Shown piece after piece: positions 10,122 to 22,653 of a stretch of 64,000 nucleotides of DNA. The number at the start of each line of letters is the position of its first letter. Position 1 is the stretch's first letter. A program made the translations under genes and the position numbers. Origin of the DNA: Prototheca cutis. Its lineage: Eukaryota; Chlorophyta; Trebouxiophyceae; Chlorellales; Chlorellaceae. The stretch covers positions 297,160 through 361,159 of the forward strand of contig BCIH01000013.1 of the NCBI GenBank assembly GCA_002897115.2, read 5' to 3'. The notes beneath the pieces were generated by a model. The model searched no databases and was not told the DNA's origin. It worked only from the letters and a program-made list of their open reading frames with translations.

Positions 10122-12976
10122 TCAGGCGCGGAGCAGCTTTCTGCCAGCCGCTGCCGAGATCGTGCTTGGCACCTGGACCTGATACAGGGCAATGGACGGG
10201 GATGTCTCGGCAGCTGGCACGGTGGCATTGTCGGCGGGCTCAGCGGAGGCGGCCGCCGACCCAGCGCAGCTNTTGGACACCTGGTTGGCGAATGGCTCGA
10301 CAATGTTCTGCGATTGCAATTAGGGGTCGGGAGTGTTTTAGCACGAAAATAACGGAGCCAAGAGGGATGAGCGCCCCATGCGCCGTGCGCATCGGACAGA
10401 GTTGCAGGTCACTAGGCAAGGCGGGCCTGTTCTCCTTGTTGCCGGTGATCGTTGGGCCCCAATCCCCCCCAAAAAGACAAGCTCCATACATCTCCAAGCC
10501 AAAATAATACATGGTTCTCACCGTGATGGTGTCTTCGGAGCTGAGGACTTGCACGCCCGTGCCGGCATTGGTCTGGGTGCCGTCCCACAGCCAGAAGAGG
10601 GCGCCGCGCAGTGGGCCACCGTTGGCGATGCTGTCAGATGCGGTGCTGTACGTCAGTTCGTACCAAGGGTTCCGCACACTGTCAATCTGGCTAGAAGAGG
10701 TGATCGACTTTCCAAATTCTGTGTTGTTTTGGGGGTGGGGGTTGGGGGANGAGAGGAGGTTAAGGGGGTGTGCAGATTGAGGACTGCGTCAGTCTGACAG
10801 GCCAGGGCATGCCCAGCATGCATTCCATGCCCATTGTTAACTGGCAGCATGAACATGGCAATGACCACTGATTTTTGAAGAGATCATCATCATCCTTATT
10901 GGAAACAATTTCTAGCTTTCCAGACACATACGCCAACCAAAACACATGCAACAACCCGGTGCCTACGCACCTTCAACAATGAGGGGCTTGGCCAGTCCGT
11001 TTGCGGCAGAGATGTGTGACTGCAGCCAGTTTTGGCCAAACGCGATACCCTGGCTGACCACGCCCCAGTTGTCAGGCCACATGTGGATGACGGCGTAGTC
11101 AATGTTGTCCACGGCGTGGTTGGCGACAAAGTCCTGGCCCGACCGCGGACCCCACATGTTGCCGTCCGTGGGGTCAGCGGCAGCATACTTGCTCGACTCN
11201 TCAAAGAAACCTGGGCAGGGCGGGTGGGGGTTTGTCCGTCTGTTTGTATTGGGAAGAAAGGGGGGGGGCGCGCCGGGAGAGAGGAGTTTCGGGGGAATGA
11301 CACGCATGGGTGAAGCATTGTGGAGAGAGCAGGCGCGAAGCGTGGCACATCCAAGGTGCACTGATCGTTTCCTGCTTCCACTGCTTTAGTGCAGCCCGAG
11401 TCCCTGGCAAAAGCGGGCCGGAGCACTCGCATTCACCCACCTTCCTCGCCGGTGGTAACCATGTGGTTGGCGTCCACAGACTTGATGTAGGCCGCAATGT
11501 CAGTGTACCACTCAGTCACAGCCTCGGGCCCGCAGTACTTGCATCGCGGCTGTACGTGAGCGCAATGACAAAGGTGAGAACATTGAGGCTGGTTCAAGCG
11601 ATATATCGTGTTTCATCGAGATGATCTCGACACAGGACGCATGACCTCGGTTTCCCCATTCGGCAGCGTGATGACGGCACCACGGCAGACAAGAAAGCTT
11701 GCCCTGCCCAGCACCAAAACTCCCCCACACAGCAGTACGCACCTCGTTCAGCATGTTCCAGCTAAAGATGGTAGGGTCGTCCTTGTACACAAGACCATTG
11801 ATCGTGTTCTTCCTGTCGAAAAAGAAGGGGATGGAGTGCCCAGGTCATGTCATGGTGCCAATGAAACAGTGTCGGGTTGGCTCCACAGGTAGGCTCTTTC
11901 CAATTCCAGTACCACTCTTTTCCTCCTTTCCCCTTCCCCAACTCTTGGGTGACATGAAGTCCAACCGCCTCACCTGTTGACAATGGTGGAGATAAAGTCC
12001 TTGACGTACTGCCGGCAGTCTGAGCTGGTGTACCAGACATACGGGGTCTGGATCCGCTCGGTTTTGTTCAGGTAACTCTCGGTACGAGGGTCGATGGCGG
12101 GGTCTGGCTGCACGTTGGTCTTGTCACTCCCGCAGAACGTCTCAAACTGCACAAAGATTGGAAGATTTAGAATTTTTTTGGGCGCTTGTGTGTGGGGGTG
12201 GATAGGGTGAGGGGGGTGATTAGGAGGGGGAGAGGGATTTATCAGAAAATCTGCCTGCACATACCAGCGGGACGCCATCATCGTTCCAGAGATTGAGGAA
12301 GATGGGGGTGACCTTGATGCCATACTTGGATGCCTCATCCAGCACAAAGTCCAGACCCTGGAAAATCTGCTCATCATACTGGCCTGCAGCGTGAGACGTG
12401 GTGCGGTAGGGGGCAGGAAGGCCGAAATGAGTAGCTGTGGCTGTACACGGAAAAAAGACCCTTGCCATCCGGATCAGAAACATACCGGGGGCAGTGGTGA
12501 GGTAGGAGTAGTCGCCCTGGATAAAGAAGCGGTAGGTGTTGAAGCCGAGTTGCTGCGCCTGCTGAAACATGTTGGTGAGGTAGGCACGGCCGTCGCTAAA
12601 GCCGCCCGCGGACTTCTTGTAGGCGGCGTAGGACAGAGTGGAGTACCTGGGAGCCGTGTTTCAATGTACAACACCATTATAATCTCAAGTGCATTGCTCA
12701 GCGGGATCCACACGTCACAAACGGCCAGACTCCACGGCACTCGACGGCCCCTTCCACGACTCTGCCCACAGATCCTTACGCAATGTAGGGCAACCTCCCC
12801 CACCACATGGCGACAACTCACCCGTTCCATCCGACCGGCTTATAGTCGGAACAGCTTCCGGACGAGAATCCAAGACCATTCACCCGCACAAAGTCGCTGG
12901 CTAGCACGGGCGAGCTCCCAGCCAGCAGCACCAAGGTTGCCGCCGCGGCGGCGATCACATTGGATGTTGGGGCCAT
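10122..12976 (-). CDS. Mannan endo-1,4-beta-mannosidase, GH5 family
   Basis: Nine minus-strand exons, all phases consistent: 12976-12822, 12646-12486, 12383-12265, 12146-11974, 11812-11743, 11549-11441, 11210-10971, 10718-10522 and 10307-10122 (469 residues). A signal peptide (MAPTSNVIAAAAATLVLLAG) leads to RVNGLGFSSGSCSDYKPVGW, the start of plant-type GH5 subfamily 7 mannanases. The acid/base Glu is in FSWNMLNE-PRC across the exon 5/6 join. The nucleophile Glu is in LIVEEFGKS across the exon 7/8 join. Other conserved parts are YRFFIQGDY and VIHMWPDNW. The enzyme hydrolyses beta-1,4-mannan outside the cell, so a role in wall turnover is likely. The last 60 residues (Ala/Pro-rich) lie beyond the barrel and are not recognised. 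Confidence 0.95.
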
Positions 12977-13408
12977 GGAGATCCTGTTTTCAACAGGAAT
13001 AGACCACAAATGCCGCGAATTTTGAGTTCCGAATGTGATCTGTGAGCAGTTATATGGGATGTGGCTGTGCGACACTCGATGCGTCCAATGGTTGGCAGGG
13101 CGCCGACGGTCATGGGCGTGACCGACTGAGCTGCCCGGGCTGACACGCGGACGCCGTGTCGAGCAAGATCTCTTCCTCCCCCCCCGTACCGACTGCGGTA
13201 AGGACAGCATAATGAATTCTGCATTTCGATGCTGGGCCCGCATGGCAAACGTGCTGCACGTACTGGTGTTTTCGACTAGTCGCCGTCGGCATGACGAGAT
13301 GGTCCCCTCCCGCGGCAGGTTGCCAGCCTGACAGTATGTGAACTCGTGATCCCCCGTCAGAACCNCATGAATCACGTCTCTGCACGTCCGTCGCATGTCC
13401 GCACACGG
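12977..13408. other. Mannanase promoter and CCZ1 3' flank
   Basis: Both neighbours are minus-strand. This stretch should hold the CCZ1 terminator and the mannanase promoter. No element identified. Confidence 0.4.
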
Positions 13409-15184
13409 TCAACCTATCAATGTCAGCCTATCTCGAAACTCAAGGATGGTCGGCAGCAGGTCGGGCACTTGCCGCTCCCCCCCACCCTGGCGCACTGCCA
13501 GATATTGGCCTTGGGCCAAGTTTTGTGCCACGATCCAGCTCCCGCCCGTGGCAGCTCGTTCTATGACGGTATAGACGTTTGGTTCTTCGACGAGGATGGA
13601 CCGCGNTCGATCGCCGGGAGGNCCCAGCGACTCGCTTCGCGACAGGGAATCCCTCACGGCAGCAGCCATGGCCCTGTCGGAGTGAGACATGCCGCTGATC
13701 TTGGACCGAGGAGTNCCTCGTACGCCCGCTTGTTCCCTGTACACGGCAGCGTATCTGAAGCCAGGGACGTGCATTGGATGCTCGGCCTCCCCTTCCCACG
13801 CCTGCCGTGGAGGTTTTGTTGGCGATGTGTGGGGATGGGGAAGGAAGGGGGGGGAGGGGGGGACCAGGCTCCTAGGTAGGCACACGAAATAGACAGGCAA
13901 CCAGATTCAATTCTGCTCCCTCGCGTTGCTGTCGGCCTTTTCGTCCAGCGCACCCATCTGAAAGATAAAGGACCATCCAAAAGCAATCACGTNTCCCGCA
14001 TCCTTTGTCCCCCCTCGCAATGCGTGCGGGCACACCGACCTGTACAAGCTGGCTCATGTATGGCTGGGCCGCCGCGAGAACATTGGCAGCGAGGGCCAGG
14101 CCGTCCTTTCCACCTCCTCGCCCCGCGCTGAGCACCACCACGATCAGCAGTTCCGGTTTATGCAGCATGAGCAGCACGCAGTCATGCTCTGTCACTGCGG
14201 CATTGGAGGAGGCTCCAGACAGCGGCACGCTGTCGTCGGCAAGGCACAGCNGAGGCAGCGCTGTNGTGCTCGAGGTNGTCGTCGTCGTTCTTGTTCCCGT
14301 GGGNGTTGATGCTCCCGTGGTGGGGGTTGATGTTCCAGCGGGGGAGGCCGTNCCAGTCTCAGTCGTTCGAGGGCCCGCCGCCATTCTCGTGGGGCTTGCG
14401 GCACTTCCTCCGGGCTTGCTCCTCCGGAGGAGCAGCAGGCTGTGCTGTGGCCCCACTGCCACCGACGAGCCCGCCGTAGACCCGGCAGCACCAGCGCANG
14501 CGCTGGTGGTGACGGCCTCTTCCCAGCGCGCGCCCGGCAACAGCNGTGCGGGCCCCGGTGCAGGCCGCTCCGCCAGCGCCCAGCGCGTCAGCCCCTCGNN
14601 GGCGGCCTCCCCCAGGCTGGTCCACGCAAGACCCGGACCCCCCTCCGCCAGCCGAACGACGCAGCACCCGCGCACGGCGCCGGCCAGGGCGCCCCCCACG
14701 CTGCGCAGTGCCGAATCCAACGACTGTGCGCCCAGCATCCCGGNCCGGGGCGCGGGTGCGGCCGACACGCCCGCGCCACAGCCCATGGGATTGCGCAAAT
14801 CGCGAGACGCAAAGCTCCGGCGCATGCTGAGCTCGCCGTGCACGTGCTGCAGGATGGACGTCAGCGCGCGCCGCGCAGCTTCCCCCGTGCCGTCCTGGTC
14901 GAGCAGTGGCTGGATGCCGCCGTGCAGGGTGGTCGCCAGGTTCTGCAGGCCGCTCAGGACGGCATGCTGCCCGTCCTCGGTTGCATGCCGCTGCACCGCC
15001 GACTTGGCCATCGTCTGATTGTTTGCATTTGGGCGGAGTGGAAGAAGGATGGAAATGGAAGTGTGGATTGATTGAAGGGACGTGACGTGCTGCAACATTA
15101 GAATCCAGGAGCAGTGGCTGACAGGGCGAGGTCCGAGGTCCGACCGATCCACCGGATCCCCAATCAAGCGCGCGCGCGCGCACA

Positions 15185-15234
<50 letters not shown>

Positions 15235-15647
15235 ATGGCAATGTGGATGCCGGGCTCACTGGATGCACTGATCCATAGGGCATGCAGCGTCTCACATCGG
15301 ACCCATCCTGAGGCCTGCAGTGCAGACGGACGTGGCAGNCCGTTGGAAACAGTGGTCATGGAACCGTTGCCCCAGTTCACAGTCATCCAGCAACCATGCT
15401 GTGTCAGGGCATGGCACGTCCAGTGGCATTGTTGGGATCCGATGACCATCCGCACTTGCAGCACCTGGCCTGTTGACTGGGCAAAGGTGTGCACGCCTAG
15501 GTGCAGGCCTGCAGCCCAGAGGAGGAGCTTGGTGTCCTGGATGGGGGGGTAGACCGCCAGAACCTTTTCATGCTGCCTGTCGTCTGCGCTCCCGCGACGA
15601 GAATCGATGACCAGGAACTGGATGTCCGCCAGCCGGGGTCTGACCAT
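13409..15647 (-). CDS. CCZ1: Vacuolar fusion protein CCZ1 homologue
   Basis: Minus-strand gene. Exon 1 (15647-15465) begins MVRPRLADIQFLVIDSRRG and continues EKVLAVYPP, the first longin strands of CCZ1. A probable tiny exon 15398-15381 (HGCWMT) is in phase. The long exon 15014-14040 contains LSGLQNLATTLHGGIQPLLD, matching the CCZ1 'FHGSIRALL' helix region, then a Ser/Thr/Pro insert, then HDCVLLMLHKPELLIVVVL. The last exon (13801-13409) carries the C-terminal longin part: HVPGFRYAAVYREQ, PNVYTVIERA and LPTILEFRDR. CCZ1 with MON1 is the guanine-nucleotide exchange factor activating Rab7 on late endosomes and vacuole. A 51-base segment 13957-13907 has good splice ends and an in-frame stop, so a shorter product is possible. 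Exon 2 is weakly supported and several Ns fall in the insert. Confidence 0.8.
15167..15233. repeat. GC/CA dinucleotide repeat in CCZ1 intron
   Basis: An alternating purine-pyrimidine tract of GC then CA units lies in the intron before the long CCZ1 exon. Read from the minus-strand gene it is a UG repeat. Confidence 0.9.
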
Positions 15648-16057
15648 CGCCGGTCGCAGCAAGTGATCCTCCAACCCCGACCTGGGAACACCAGTGCTCT
15701 CACGAGAGCTTGCTCACCGCCTGAAGTTTGTATGGAACAGCATGCAGACTATTGCGCCATTGTACCGTTGCCGTAATGGCAGCAAATCCTTGCAGGTGTG
15801 TTCTCATGCAGGCAGGAGAGTCGATGCGCTCCTCATCACCGAGCCGGACCGCCAGAACGCAGTGACATGTCGACAGCATGGGTGTGGACGCGAGACCATG
15901 TCCTCATGCGCACAGCAATGGCACGACACAATCCAAACATTTTGCATGTGTTGTGACTTGCACTGGAGAGTCCAGGACTGATTGGCAGAGAGAGAGTGGG
16001 ACGCACCATCATCGGCGCGCCAGACTNGGCAGGTGGTGCACCTCCCCTGGTATCGTC
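15648..16057. promoter_or_regulatory. Divergent promoter region of CCZ1 and SAE1
   Basis: CCZ1 starts at 15647 on the minus strand and SAE1 at 16058 on the plus strand, so both promoters must lie in these 410 bases. No sequence motif was identified. Confidence 0.45.
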
Positions 16058-17706
16058 ATGGCCGGAGATGGCGNACTGTCCGACCGTGAGGCAGCCATTT
16101 ACGACCGCCAGCTCCGCATCTGGGGAGTAGATACNCAGAAAAGGTGCGCGTACTGCAGAAAGAAGGCATGGCTTGGCTGCNTGACTGCAACACCACGCCC
16201 ATCGCCGGTTCCCCATGTCCCCTTGCAGGCTGAGCAGTGCCAAGATTCTCGTGCTCGGATGCAGTGGACTCGGGGCAGAGGTATGTGTGTGTTGTTGTGG
16301 GGGTGGCGCTCTGGGGCTTGGGCCTATGTGCGCGTTGGACGGCCTGCTGTCAGCGAGCGGGTATACTAGGAGCTGATGCTGGCCNCGTCTCGTTCAGCAC
16401 CTTGCCACCGACCCATCACGGTGCAGGTGGCCAAGAACCTGGTGCTGGCAGGGGTAGGCAGCGTCATGCTTGGAGATGACCGGCCCTGCCAGCCCCGTGA
16501 TCCAGGCAACTTTCTGGTGCACACAGACGCCCAGCCATCCCAGACGTGCGTGTTTGGGTTTAGGCTCTGTGAATGGTGGGCACAGCATCAGCCTTTCTGT
16601 TGGGTGCAATGGCCGGCAGTCTGCATGGGGCCCCGCACACTGTGCAGGGACTGCAGCATCGCTCGTTGGTCCTTGGCCGATTCCCCGACGCCAATGGGGC
16701 GAGGAACTTGGTGGCAGGTCCTCGACAAGTCTGCATGCACTCCTGCGCCCACTATGAACGGCAGCGCCAAACACTGTGATGCAGGGTGGCGGAGGCAAGC
16801 TGCGCGACGCTGCAGGAAATGAACCCGTTTGTTTCGGTGTCTGCTGTTCCAGAGGCCCAGGACTGGGACGCGGTTGAGGCCGGGCCCACGGCCCTGTGGC
16901 GAGGCGTGGACCTGGTTCTGCTTCTGGACCGACGGATGGAGGCGGTGGGCAAGGCCGCAGTGGCCTGCCATGGAGCTGGTGTGGGGCTGTATGCGGGTGG
17001 GACCTCCGGCGCTGTCGGATGGCTGTTTGCGGATCTGGGAGAGCACGAGTTTGCCGTCGAGAGGAGGAGCACTGATGCTGCTGGGGAGAGCAGTTCAATT
17101 CTGGAGCGCAGGACGCTGTCGTATTGTCCCTGGCGTGCGGCCCTGGCCGCAGACCTCGGTACCAGGCCCGCAAAGCGCCTGCACCCCGTGTACCTCATGC
17201 TGCGCGGTGCGTGGCTGTGGGGTTGGGGTTCAGGGTCGTGGAAAAACTTGGGAATGCTGCGCGCACCAGTGATGGTCCGGGGTCAAGCAACCCTGCTGCG
17301 GCGGCGACCAGACGGATGCCGGCATCCCAGATGCAGGAAATGAAGCTGGCTCGCGGTCACATTAGACAAACGGCTCATCAGCACGGCTGATCTACATGAA
17401 CATGCATATCACCGTGCAGGCCTCGAGGGTTTGGAGCGAGGGGCGTACGCAGACGGGGGCGCTGCAGCAGAGGCGCTGGGCCGGGATGCAGGACGGCCCG
17501 TGGCCGATGCCATCACGTTTGGACTGGAAAGCATGGCGCAAGGCGCAGCGGGCATGCCGGCGGTGTCGGCTGTGCTGGGTGGTGTGCTGGCAAACGACNT
17601 GGTCAAGGCCGTGGCGAGAAAGGGGGAGACACTGGACAACTTTTTCTTGTTTTCTATTGCTGATGGCGCGGGGGTGGTGGACCGATATGAAGGAGAGCCT
17701 TCATGA
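16058..17706 (+). CDS. SAE1: SUMO-activating enzyme subunit 1 (SAE1/AOS1)
   Basis: Five exons: 16058-16143, 16229-16280, 16427-16545, 16785-17206 and 17420-17706 (321 residues, phases consistent). It starts MAGDG then LSDREAAIYDRQLRIWGVD, the SAE1 signature. The ThiF/E1 adenylation core follows: AKILVLGCSGLGAE-VAKNLVLAGVGSVMLGDD. Other matches are TLQEMNPFVSVSAVP and the C-terminal GGVLANDxVKAVARKGETLD with NFFLFSIADG. SAE1 pairs with UBA2 to activate SUMO with ATP; the catalytic Cys sits in UBA2, so its absence here is expected. The length is close to the family norm. A short exon could be missed between 16546 and 16784, where LVLGRFPDANGARN is open. Confidence 0.9.
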
Positions 17707-18112
17707 AAGTAGCTGGGCGTTTCGTGATGCAATTCCCTTGATTGTTTGGGCCAAAGGAGGCCAGCAACAAGGGCCCTCAGGGATTGGGTGCCGATCGGCG
17801 TGACCAAAAGAAAGCGTGGCGAGACCAACCACTCACCGAGCACCATCCCTGCGACAACCAAACGGAGCACCGTGAACCCTCTCCCACGCCCGTGTGACAC
17901 GCAGCAGTGTTCGATTTGTGCTACCNGAATTGTTTGCTTGTTTGGGGTTACATAGCAGGTGGGTCGGAAAGCGTACAGAAGGGTCGGACACCCGGGCTCG
18001 TGCCAAGCCGTGGATGCGTCATCGGCGCCCGCCGGGCAAGGGTGCGTGCACACGCGCCTTGGACGTGCGTTTTATTCATACCAACCACATTCGCCCTTTT
18101 GCAGCGGTCACC
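17707..18112. other. Intergenic between SAE1 and QCR8
   Basis: Same-strand neighbours. It holds the SAE1 3' flank and the QCR8 promoter; no gene seen. Confidence 0.5.
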
Positions 18113-18602
18113 ATGGGCAAGGTCCCCGTCAGGTTCAGGGAGGTGGTGTACACCCTGTCGCCATACGAGCAGCGCGTCATGAGCGGTCTGTGGAAGGACA
18201 TCCCCGAGAAGGCCGGCCACTATGTCACCAAGGTGTGTTCGGTGCAGGTTTAGGGTCANTGATATTGNAGCGGCGTCTACAGAGTTCGCTGAANCGCCAC
18301 GAGGTGGCCCCGGTGGGACCCTGAACCGAGCTCCCTGGCCTAATGGCGTCCCTGGCCCAAATGCCATGCCCACTGCAGGTCCGCGACGCNCTGCTCTTCG
18401 CTGGCCTGCCGCTGTTCGGANTCGGATGGTGAGATGGCGGTGGTGGTGATGAGCAGGNANCTCCTNCCCCGGGCCTGGGCAGAGCTATTGGCAGTGAGTG
18501 GGGGGTTNTCCGTGGCATCGTAACATCTGATACTGTTTGCTGGTGATCTGCAGGTACTGCAATGACTTCAAGGAGAAGGAGAAGCTTCACCACCGGTTCT
18601 AG
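18113..18602 (+). CDS. QCR8: Cytochrome bc1 complex subunit 8 (QCR8/UQCRQ)
   Basis: Three exons, 18113-18232, 18379-18428 and 18554-18602, give exactly 72 residues, the length of plant QCR8. The N-terminus MGKVPVRFREVVYTLSPYEQ and RVMSGLWKDIPEKAGHYV match the matrix-side arm of the family. A single membrane helix (LLFAGLPLFG) follows and the tail is YCNDFKEKEKLHHRF. It is a small structural subunit of mitochondrial complex III near the quinone site. Two codons contain N but do not break the frame. Confidence is high because every part aligns in order. Confidence 0.95.
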
Positions 18603-18979
18603 ACTGGATGTGATGGACCGCTGGGCAGGCTCGAGCGTGATCGGTCGAGCCACACATTGGGCGTTGCAGCTGCGTCTCCATGCGCTGGCGCCCACGGTCT
18701 CAGCAGTTGAACGTAAATGAATGGTCATTGGTTTGTAACGAAGACTCTAGAAACAGGTGCTAATGCTACAGCTGGAGAGGGCAAATGGGGAGCCCAGGTA
18801 GCTCGAACTCAAAAATCGGGTAGAATGNAAGCTCGAAATTTCACGTCAGCGCAGAGCTCTGGCTATGGTGGCATGGCATGGCATGGCGTGGTCGTGTTTT
18901 GCGTTTTAATTCCTGAAGAATATTTTATCGGTTGCATCTCTCATCCCCCGATGCTGTCCCGGGATCGCTGAAGAACGGG
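18603..18979. other. Intergenic between QCR8 and CDC27
   Basis: No gene supported; it should contain the CDC27 promoter. Two short GCATGGCATG-like repeats occur near 18870. Confidence 0.4.
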
Positions 18980-21900
18980 ATGCATGCGGCCGGGGTCGGC
19001 CTGGCCGGGCAGGCAGGTGATCGCCAGGCCTGCAGCCCATTGGAATCCCATTTGCGGGCATGTGTGCACGAGTACCTGCACCAGTTTCTATACGATAGTG
19101 CAGTGTTCCTGTGCGAGCGCCTGGTGGCCGAGTGCCCATCCGAGGTGCGGGGCGAAAGGTGCCGACAGCTGTGGAAGAGCGGGCAGGTGTCCATGGTTGA
19201 CTGGCAGCTGAAGATTGCAAGCACAACCCGCCCTGTCCCGACGTCATTTCAGGAGAACACGGTACTCCTGGCACGATGTCACATGGTGATGAACCAGCCG
19301 CAGAGGGCCTACCATCTGCTCAAAGGTGCGTGGGTGGTGGTTGAGGGGCTCACCTCGCCACTGCCCAACGAAAAAGGATCAACGAGCAACCCGATATTCG
19401 CCGGCCTGGTGTCACAGGGTTGCCCGGTCCCCATGCCCGTTACCTATTTGCACAAGCGTGCATGACCCTGAACAACCTGAAAGCNGCCGAGGACGCCCTG
19501 CTGCCCGACATGCACTCGGCCACGGTATGGAATTTTGATTTGGCGGGGGAGATTGCAATCTGCTGCTGGGTCCCTGACACTTGGGTGCCCCTAGTCCCGC
19601 CATCATGCGTTGCTTTTTACCAAATGAGGATTCTGATGGTCATACGCGCCAAGCAATGGCACGAAGATCCAAGCCATGCCATGAGCCACCGCCTCCCGTC
19701 GCGGTGACCATTGTCATTCCAGGTTGTTCAGGGTGCAGCCGGGCTGTTCTTGCTGGGGAAGATTCACGCCGCGACAAACCGGCATGCCAGCGCTGCGTCT
19801 CATTTCCATGCCGCACTGCGACAAGACCCAATGCTCTGGAGCGCCTTTGAGGCGCTATGTGCCCAAGGTGCTTTTGCAGAGGCGTCTGCCTACTTGGAGG
19901 CGCTCCTCCCTGTGGCCACGCAGAGTTCGACCCCGGCGGCAGCCGCGCTCTGCACACCCGCCTCCGGGGGCATCCCACCCCTCCCCAGACCCTTCTCTTT
20001 GATAGCGCCGGCAACGGCAGCGACGCCGGCGCCCGGCACCTCCCACGCCACTCCCACTGCCCCGGCGACCGCCCAGCAAGACTGGGTGCCGGGCGATCAG
20101 GCGTTTGCCTTCCCAACACCATTGGATACAGGCGCCGGGCATAGGGGCGATCGACGCCAGGGTGTGGCTGGTCGGACACCTGCAATGAACCTGCCGACGC
20201 CTGCGACAGCAATGAATGTTCCGACACCCGCAACAGTTGTCCCGATGCCTGCAGCGGCAATGGCACCTGGCACCAGTGGTCTTCTGCACGTCACACCCGC
20301 TGGGCTAGGTGACTATGCGACGCCAGAGGTTCACAGTATCCATGCAGGTAATACTTTGGTGGCATTTTCGGTTCAAACCAGAACGGGGGGATTCTCATTG
20401 TNGTGTTGTGATGGGCNCTGAGGGTGTCCCATTGGGAAGCATTTTCGGGCAGTAAACTGCGCGGCAAGGCTTTGGCCGCGGTGTTCAGCTCCATGAACTG
20501 GACGGGTGGGGGACATTGNACCTGCCTCCATCGATCCCTTCATCGGCCGCGTGTCTCTTCCAACTTCCCCACTGCAGTCCCGCCGCCTCCACGAAAGCTG
20601 CGGCAGCAGCCGGCACACACCACACGAGGCGTGACCTCTTCGCCCCAGGACGACAGCCCCTCGGCCCTGCCGCCGCACCTGCCACAGACGGCGCCGTGGC
20701 GAGAGACCAAGCTCAGGCGATTGTTTGATGGCCACCCGGGCATGGGTAGTGTGGACNAAGGGCCTGGGAGTGGTGATCCCAGGGTAGTGTCTGGCGGAGC
20801 CACGTCCAGTGGGAATGCTGGTGGTGGTGTTCATATCGGTCCAGCATCCACGCAGGACGATGGCCCAACAACGACGACAGGGGGCATTTCCTTGACAACA
20901 GCAGCGGCAGGTTCACGCAATGCCAATGGTGCAACTGCCGCCTCCCAACTGCTGCGGCGACTGGGTCGCTGTGTCTTGTTATTGGCGCAGTATCGTTGCG
21001 AGGAGTGTGCTGCGGCGGTTCGTGCGCTGNCCGCCCGGCACCGGCGGACGGGGTGGGCGCTGTGCCTTCTGGGCCGGGCGTTGGCTGAGAACATGCAGCA
21101 GACTTCTGCAGCCGAGGCATTCCGTGAAGCGCATGCCATAGACCCGACACGCCTGCGTGGCATGGAGGCGTTTAGCACCGTCCTGTGGCAACTGCGCGCG
21201 GGGCCCGAGCTGTCGGCCCTGGCGGCAAGCGCACTGGCCATGGACCGGCTGAGCCCGGAGGCGTGGTGTGNGGCGGGCAACGCGCTGTCGCTGCACCACG
21301 ACACGGAGGGCGCGCTGCGGGCCTTTCAGCGCGCGCTGCAGCTCGACCCGGGCATGGCGTATGCCCATACGCTGGCCGGGCATGAGCACGTGACCCTGGG
21401 CAGTCTGGACACTGCATTGGCAGCCTACCGAGCTGCCCTGGCCGTCGATGCCAGGCACTACAACGCGTGGTAAGAGGGGGAGAGGTGTGCTCCAGGTTTC
21501 TTTTAATTTTTCTTGGTGGGGAGTTTGTTCCTGTGAATTGGAAGGACGCGGGGGGGGGGGGGGATGGACAGTGCTCAAGGAACCCGTAGGCAACTGCGTG
21601 AAGCCATGCGTTCACCTCACCCACACATAAAGTGAAACAATGCATNCACAGGTTTGGGATTGGGCACGTGATGTACCGACTTGAGCGCTGGCGTGTGGCC
21701 GAGTTCCACTTCCGCCGGGCACTGGAAATCCGACCCCGGTCCTCGGTGCTGTTGTGCTACGCGGGCATGGCGCTGCGCAGGATGGACAAGCTGCCCGAAG
21801 CCCTCCATGCCCTGCAGGTTGGTAGGGCTGCTGGGTTGCCTAACCCCAGCAGAACGTTACTTGCCGCCAGCGTGGATCCACTCGAGACGGGCCGCAGATC

Positions 21901-22372
21901 ACCAACCCCTGCAACTTCCCCACCCTTCAATACGCAGCAAGCGAGCGCGATTGATCCCGGAAACCCGCTGGCACGGTTTGAGACATCGGCGGTCCTCATG
22001 GCCCTGGACCGGCCACGCGAGGCGCTGGCGGTACTGCAGGCGCTGCAGGTGCATCTCTGTGATCGATTGACTTGCTGATTCTGTGTGTTGCGTGTTGCGC
22101 AGCGCAGCGCCGCCAGTACCACTGGGGTGAAACATGGAGCGACCATGCTGACGACCATCATCGCCCCCCTCCCGCAGGAGTCTGCACCGCAGGAGGCATC
22201 GACGCTGTTCCAGATGGGCAAGATCCACAAGCGGTTGGGTGAGCCGGATGCCGCGCTGCGCTGCTTCTGTGCCGCACTGGACCTCCAACCGCCGGCGGCC
22301 GACACTGACGCGATCAAGGCGGCCATCGAGCGGCTCCATGTAGCCGACGATGAGGCCGCGGACGAGATGTGA
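18980..22372 (+). CDS. CDC27: Anaphase-promoting complex subunit 3 (CDC27)
   Basis: Eight exons: 18980-19144, 19253-19325, 19418-19524, 19723-20347, 20578-21469, 21652-21817, 21938-22048 and 22178-22372 (777 residues, phases consistent). The N-terminal TPR dimerisation part reads LHQFLYDSAVFLCERLVAE and CHMVMNQPQRAYHLLKG, then RYLFAQACMTLNNLKAAED. A Pro/Thr/Ala-rich disordered middle contains a NVPTPAT-like repeat. The C-terminal TPR superhelix follows: WALCLLGRALAENMQQTSAA, MAYAHTLAGHEHVTLGSLDT, WFGIGHVMYRLERWRVAEFH and LFQMGKIHKRLGEPDAALRC. CDC27 is a TPR scaffold of the APC/C ubiquitin ligase that binds CDC20/CDH1 and CDC16. The exon 4 acceptor could lie nine bases downstream, also in frame. 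Confidence 0.93.
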
Positions 22373-22653
22373 TTCTTTCTTCCTTTCTTTCGTGTGTGCA
22401 TGACGATGATGATGACGGCGGCAGGGTGCAGGCTGCAGAGATGTGATGCTGTTGGATTCATCAATGGATACATTGGGGGGTGTCTCTGACGTAATCAATC
22501 AGTCGGTGCACAGAGGAGAGGACGAGTCCTAGGAACCGCAGCAATGCTACATCGACTGAGAGGCTGTGTGGTCAACCATGCATAGGGCTTGTCTGTTACA
22601 TGGGGGGACGCAAGACAACTGAATTGCAGCCCTCCACATCACATCGCGCCTGT

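Noticed and set aside
15167..15233. Z-DNA-like GC/CA tract as a functional element
   Set aside because: Alternating repeats are common in introns; nothing else points to function.
16590..16770. Extra SAE1 exon (LVLGRFPDANGARN)
   Set aside because: Splice ends could not be made phase-consistent, and SAE1 aligns without it.
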